Shown piece after piece: positions 58,738 to 64,000 of a stretch of DNA of 64,000 nt (the first letter of the stretch is position 1; each line of letters opens with the position of its first letter). The notes beneath the pieces were generated by a model that ran no database searches, had not been told where the DNA came from, and saw only the letters and a list, made by a program, of their open reading frames with translations. A program made the position numbers and the translations under genes. The DNA is from Isoetes taiwanensis (Eukaryota > Streptophyta > Lycopodiopsida > Isoetales > Isoetaceae), in the NCBI GenBank assembly GCA_021234155.1, contig JAJEKV010000127.1, positions 560,001 through 624,000 of the forward strand, read 5' to 3'.

Positions 58738-58873
58738 ACCATTAGTGTATAGGCATGCGCTTCTTACTGCCAGAGCACGTGCTTCTTTTTCCTTTATTAA
58801 TTTAACCTTCTTTTTTAAGTCTTCCTCTTGTTTTTGAAGCTGCTCATTATCTTTATTAAGGAAATACTTCTTC

Positions 58874-59833
58874 CTATATTTCTATATAGATGTCTTGCTT
58901 TTCTTTTTTCTTCTTCCTAAACCATTCTCTTCCCCACCTTTTTATCCACCCCTTAACAAATCTCAACTTTTGTGTAAAAGCCTTCATAGATTCAATTTTT
59001 GGTAAGGGAGAAAGGGAGCTGTAGAAGGTCTTATACTCTTCACAGAAGGTCTTACAATTTAGATTGAACTTGAATGGAATGTTCTGTCCCCCTTTTGTTG
59101 CAGCTACCTTGTCTTCCAAGAATTGTGGGAAATGGTCAGAAATAGAATTCCCTATGTCCCCAGTGACCACCACTGTATCCCATGTAGTTAGTGATCTATT
59201 ACATATATAAAATCTGTCCAGGAGACAATAAGTTCTTTGTTCCCCCTTTCTTTTGTTACTCCAAGAAAAGACATCTGATGAGGAGGAAGGGATATGTATG
59301 AACTTAGTCGTCAAAAGGTCCCATGCTAGTCTCTCCTTTTTCGACATATTCAATTTCTTTCCCAATTTTTGGTCTCAAGTTGGTGTATTATTGAAGTCCC
59401 CTGCTATCAAAAAGTTTTTTACTTGACTACCATCAATCCATTGTTTCAGCTGTATCCATTGTTCTGCCCTCTCTCCTGGTTCTGTAGATGCATAAATATT
59501 AATAATGGCTATTTTCTCAACCCCTTTTTCAAGGACTGCCATTGTCCATCTCCCTGAACTGTGAGTGAATTTTTGGCAGCATATGAAACCTCTCCATACC
59601 ATGCATATCCCCCCTTTAGTTCCATCTGCAGGGGCCCAAACTAAATCTCCATTGGGCATAATCCAAGAACCAAGATGTTCAGTTTCAAATCTAGGAAGCC
59701 TATGTTCATGTAAGAGTACTATATCAGCTTTCATCTCCCTTAGAGCTATGAGAGCTCTTTTCCTTTTAAGGAGTCCTTTTATACCCCTCATATTCCAGCT
59801 TACTATTTTCATTAAGCTGGGTATTTGATTCAC
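58874..59833 (-). pseudogene. L1 endonuclease (EEP) region
   Basis: MKIVSWNMRGIKGLLKRKRA, IVLLHEHRLP (catalytic Glu), GTKGGICMVWRG, INIYASTEPGERAEQW and LIAGDFNNTPT are ordered as in plant L1 endonucleases. One in-frame TGA (59,375-59,377) follows. The same frame continues with FSWSNKRKGEQRTYCLLDRF and SDHFPQFLEDK (catalytic His), then a lysine-rich linker. Apart from that stop this section is well preserved. Confidence 0.85.
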
Positions 59834-60943
59834 AGATTTAGAGCCGGGCTATTTGCAGAGAAGTGGACCTTTTTAGTGCTCTTTTTGATAACTGAAGTAT
59901 AATATTCCTCTTGATCAGCACTTTGTTTATCTCTGACCTCCCCCTTATGTGTATCTCTTGGACTGATTGGGTTTGATCCCAGGCCATTTGACAAGTAAGG
60001 TTGCACTTCCTGGCCATCTAGACTGATTAGTCCACCGGATTGCTCCAGTCCTAGGCTAGATGGACTTATAGGCCTGTGCCCAGTGTTTTGTGCCTCATCC
60101 TGGCCTCTTTCCAGAGAACTGATAGGGATTGTGGCCGAGTTCTCTTTTATTGAGTCTTTCATCATCACTCCCTGTGTACTAGTCTCCAACTCAGAATCTG
60201 TTGGGAGAAAAATCTCCTCTGTTCCCTTGCCTAATTCAGTAGATAATTCCTCCATTGGGGATCTGGTATAGAATTTATACTTTGGAATCCCTTCCAATTT
60301 GTTTGCAGGAGTTAGGAATTCATTAGGAGTTGCAAGGACCCTGTTATCCTTTTCAATTTCCTCTTCTTTCTCCCTCATGTCTAACAGGATGTCATGCATT
60401 TCTGGACTGGTTATTCCATCTGTTTTCTCTGGTACAGAGAAGTTCATGGCCTTTGGTGTTACCTCAATATGGTTGTGAGATCCCTCTCCCTTAATTAAGT
60501 GTGTACCCCCTATAGAGATATCTGAGTCGGAATATTCTAGATATTCATTGATTGGGGGTAAGTCTGATTCCTTGATGATCAGGGTATTTTTCCGGAGTTG
60601 ATGTGCAGGGGTCACCACCATACATTGTTGATCCGATATTATCAATTCCTTACCTTTATCCTTTTTAGGCTCCTGATTAGTAGGGCTTAGAAGGTCTTTG
60701 GATTTTTCCAATCCTTGGTCTACTGGATTATTAAGAACTTTAATTTGGCTGGCCAATTTCAGATGATCTTCTCTTATCCTCCGCAGTAATTTGCTGCTGG
60801 TCCATATCAATTTTCCTTGCTTTTTCCTATGCACTCCCGTTTTTGTTTTTCCTTCCTTTCTTAGTTGCTGGAGTTTCCTCCTTGTGTAGTTTACCCCCAA
60901 CATTATCAGAGCGTTTCCCTGTCTGTTTCTCATAATCTTCACC

Positions 60944-61552
60944 TTAGTCTATATTGGGATTATACTTCAATGTACCGGGGGTTATTTGTTTATATCCCAT
61001 ACAGACTTCTCCTCCATGAAGTCTTAATCCACAAATGTTACATGGCATTGGGAGACCCTGCCAATTAATTTTCAGATTTTTCTCTTCCCCAAAGAAATCT
61101 TTATATTTGACAGAAGTTGGGATAGAATTCAGAATATCCAACTGGATCCATACTTTTGGTGCTCTCTCGGGAACCACTTCCCATCCTATATATTCTCCAA
61201 CACAAGTGAATAGTTCCCTAAAAATATCCTCATGCCAGTAGATTGGACTGAGGCCTTGAACAGAACATGAAGCTGGGTCTTTAAGGTTTTGTGGGTCAAA
61301 TTTTGCTTTCCATTTCTGAAAATAAAACTGAGTATTGGCTCTGAAAATTGCTCCTTGTTTAAGGAGGAATTGGACAGTCTGTTCATTTCCACATTCCACT
61401 ACAAAGAAGGGGAAATCAAGCCAGTACAGACCTGTTATTTCAACATTCTTCTTCATTTTACTAATTTCACTATCGAGAAAGCTAAGTTTCACTCCCTCAT
61501 GCCTAGTGCATCCAATAACCGCTCTGGATTCGAGCTGTTTTAATGTATCCAA
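60944..61552 (-). pseudogene. L1 ORF1 (DUF4283 plus CCHC zinc knuckle)
   Basis: The 202-codon segment has the DUF4283-like N-terminal half (IGCTRHEGVKLSFLDSEISK, FFVVECGNEQTVQFLLKQGA, PIYWHEDIFRELFTCVGEYI). It ends with a perfect CX2CX4HX4C knuckle, CNICGLRLHGGEVC (about 61,010-61,050). Such ORF1 proteins coat LINE RNA. The frame closes at TAA (60,944), and the hinge continues in another frame (60,942-59,830). That hinge is a serine-, glutamate- and lysine-rich stretch of 370 codons with no domain. Confidence 0.75.
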
Positions 61553-61605
61553 AACAAAAGCATGCTGAAGAGTTGGAGTACCTCTGAATTCATGACTGGC
61601 GCGCC

Positions 61606-62300
61606 GTTTGAGTTTGTCAAGTTGGTTCCTCTGTTCAGCATTGATCTCCTATAATATTGGATGCGCTAGATGAGTTTGCATTTGAATTGGAGAAAAGGAC
61701 TGTGATCTGGTCATCCGATCCCCTCCTGCCATGCTCGGAATCAGCCAATTCCCACAAGTAAAAAAGGTATTTTTACCTTTACCTATTCCATTCTCCCCCC
61801 TTCCTGTTATAACTCGTACCATTTCAATGATTTGTACCTTTTCCTGATGTGACAGCTTCCCAAAAAACATCAACATCTGTTTCTCTAAATCCTCACCTTT
61901 GTCAGTTGTTCCTGATCCTTTTGTCCCCCTGTCCCCTATCCCATACCTGTTACAATTCCATTCTATCTCTCATTCCCATGTACTGATTTTCCTATATGGC
62001 CTGCTGGTGGCCCTATCCACGCTTTGGTCATCTCACATCACTATCCAATCTTACCTTACTTGAGTTCGAGCACCTAACCTAGCGCCTTGTTTTTCGACCT
62101 GCGTTTTTCCCACGATCTGAGTCTATACAAACCACAGAGCATGGTTTCCCCAATTCAAGATTCGGCATGGTGGTGCATATCAACTGAAGCAGAAATTTTT
62201 GCACAGATGCACAAAAAAATTGCGGGCAAAACCCAATTGCCAGATAGAATTGAGAAGATCGAAGAAAAAGTATGAGGCGATTAATCAGAAAAGAAAGGGA
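61606..62300. other. Upstream of the L1; no gene recognised
   Basis: This may include the L1 5' untranslated region (pyrimidine-rich on the plus strand, 61,780-62,000). Short frames at 62,079-62,489 and 62,087-62,275 on opposite strands have no motifs. RIEKIEEKV-like helix text alone is not evidence. Confidence 0.4.
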
Positions 62301-64000
62301 TTTTGTAGAAGGGAGGGAGTTCCGGAATAGAAGCGATGGTTTAATCGTCATAGCTTGACATATCTCGATCGTTGCATTGCATGGGGAGGCAGCTTTTCGA
62401 GGATTTCCTATAGCACTTTTTGGCATTAAAAAAGTACACTTGGCATGCCACATGCACAATCTGAGCCGTCCGTGTTTGATGCATGACATAGATACTTACG
62501 CTATAATTTTATAAAATAAGATAAGGTGGAAGTGCGGTGGCAACACCACTAGTGATGACTTTATCATCCTCTAGCTGCTTCTGAGCTATAGAAATGGTGG
62601 CGATTGTTTCCTATTTTCCTAATATTTTTATAGAGATAAATTCAGTAGAATCGGATGTCTTACCATAAATTTGAGGTTTTTACTGTAAAATGTCCATTAA
62701 TTTGGCGAATGTAATATAATTGGGATGCAATATTATCAATTTTTGGCAATTTTATGAAGTTTTTAAGCTTATGAGTCCTAGTAAACCATCGAATCTAGAT
62801 TTCATAAAATGGCAAAATATAGCAACTTTACGAAGTTTCACATCTCAAAGTCATCACTGAACGCCACCGCTATCTGGTGAGTTGTAAGGCCATGTGATAG
62901 ATTCGGGATATGTTCATGTCTATTAATGGATAGATTGTATTGGCATAAAAGCTTCGATAACTGAGAGATTATTTTTTTGTTTAATGTTTTGTTGCACTAA
63001 ATGTGAGCAATTTGCATGGTGAAATTAGGCAAATTTGAAAACGAAATTTGCATAATGATTGCAAGATTGTCTGTCACTATTAATCTATGTGTTAACTATT
63101 AATTTTTTGTCCATGAGCAGATGGTGTAAATATGTCTGTAAAAAATGTCTTTATGACATATTCAACAAAACTTAGACTTATTTAAATTTAATAGATAACA
63201 CTTCAAGGACGCCATTATAAGAATATATATATTGTTTAATTCCTTTTCACTGTTAAATCTTTTATAAGTTTTAATTATATAAGTTTATCTTTAAATTTAA
63301 ACTGTAATAGTTATCAAAAAATAAAATGATTTTTCGAACTAATTTTTACTTGAATCTATTTACAATTAGATATTTCAAGAATATAAAATTTCAGCTTTAA
63401 GTGATTTAACATGGCAATCATGATAATTTTTAACCGAAATGTGATGGGTTGATAAGCGATTGACTTAGAAACTAACTTTAGAATTTTACAATTTATGAAT
63501 TTTATACTTTAAAAAACATTTTAAAAAACGTTTTAGGTTGAAATTAATAAATGACAAAGTTAATGTTTTAATAATAACTATTGAACAATTTACTGTTGGT
63601 ATAATAAAATATATTGAAATTAGGGCCACTTCACACTGAGGGGTTAAACTCCGTTAGGTCAGAAATTATTAGCTATCTGGGGTTCACACAGGTGCCATTA
63701 AGACATGCCGTTAAGTTAGGAGGGGGTTAAGATATAACGGTTCAGTTAAGTTAACGGTGTCATTTAGCTGTCCTTCATACTAACATTTTGTTAGGTTAAG
63801 ATTTAACAGCTGTTAACGGACGTAAAAATTTCTACTCAAAGTTAATCCCAGCCTCAGAGACCCCTTAAACGCCGTTACGGATGATCGAAGGCGGCAAATC
63901 GCGTCTTCCGGATCCTAGCCGACAGCAGGTGGTTCTAGTTTGGAGCTTTTGAAGCTTGCATCTAATTTTTTCCAAAGTGCAAACAACTTTTTAAAGGTAA
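62301..64000. other. AT-rich intergenic DNA; GTTAA-rich segment near the end
   Basis: There is no frame over 60 codons with any motif. From about 63,640 to 63,830 the words gttaagttag, gttaagat, gttaacgg and their complements recur (for example cagctgttaacgg), in both orientations. They look like part of a small DNA element whose end may lie outside the window. Confidence 0.45.

Larger units (their letters stand above)
55590..61605 (-). mobile_element. Degenerate plant L1 LINE, nearly full length
   Basis: Reading leftwards, there is a DUF4283/zinc-knuckle ORF1, a long polar hinge, endonuclease, reverse transcriptase, thumb, zf-RVT and a C-terminal tail, all on the minus strand and in the order of plant L1 elements. 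Stops and frameshifts break the coding sequence in many places. The 3' limit is placed where the plus strand shows a short T-run (about 55,580). The 5' limit is uncertain, and no target duplication was found. Confidence 0.8.

Overview
The window looks like repeat-rich nuclear DNA of a land plant. An alpha-expansin exon, a plant-type LRR receptor fragment, a CACTA element with the plant CACTACAAGA terminus, MULE-type and L1-type elements, GT-AG introns of 66-80 bp and long CT microsatellites all point that way. I lean towards a seed-free plant with a large genome (fern or lycophyte), but that is inference. Nothing looks bacterial or organellar, and I recognise no tRNA, rRNA or CRISPR. Almost every long reading frame belongs to a transposable element or to a broken gene.

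Layout. At 0.5-1.1 kb there is a palindromic satellite with A-A-B higher-order order. At 1.2-3.7 kb (minus) lies a broken conserved gene preceded by a 60-bp hairpin. At 4.2-4.6 kb there is a small inverted-repeat element. From 5.5 to 14.5 kb an old LINE is split by about 6.7 kb of purine-rich DNA that carries three copies of another LINE family's 5' end. At 18.4-24.0 kb sits a nearly intact LINE of that second family; its ORF1 and ORF2 are in the same frame and separated by one UAG. From 25.5 to 33.2 kb there is a decayed plant L1, interrupted at 28.7-31.3 kb and abutted by a GC-rich minus-strand LINE tail (33.2-34.6 kb). An LRR pseudogene (35.7-36.5 kb) and a MITE (36.6-36.8 kb) follow.

The most interesting part is 37.2-54.9 kb. 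A minus-strand gene combining a ParB-like DGNHR segment with a beta-order DNA amino-methyltransferase (38.2-41.6 kb) diverges from a plus-strand MULE-like transposase with a C-terminal SWIM zinc finger (41.9-45.5 kb). Between them are four copies, at exactly 74-bp spacing, of an 18-bp hyphenated palindrome. An intact 174-codon coiled-coil ORF lies to the left and a small acidic-protein gene to the right. I infer a mobile element that carries its own DNA-modification gene. Both large genes are now decayed by frameshifts and stops.

The acidic gene is interrupted 27 bp upstream of its ATG by an 8,245-bp non-autonomous CACTA element (46,599-54,843; 12-bp TIRs; GAA target duplication). That element has captured an expansin fragment and holds a seven-copy hairpin array. 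From about 55.6 to 61.6 kb there is another decayed plant L1 on the minus strand, with its catalytic YADD changed to YADE. The last 2.3 kb is AT-rich without recognisable genes.
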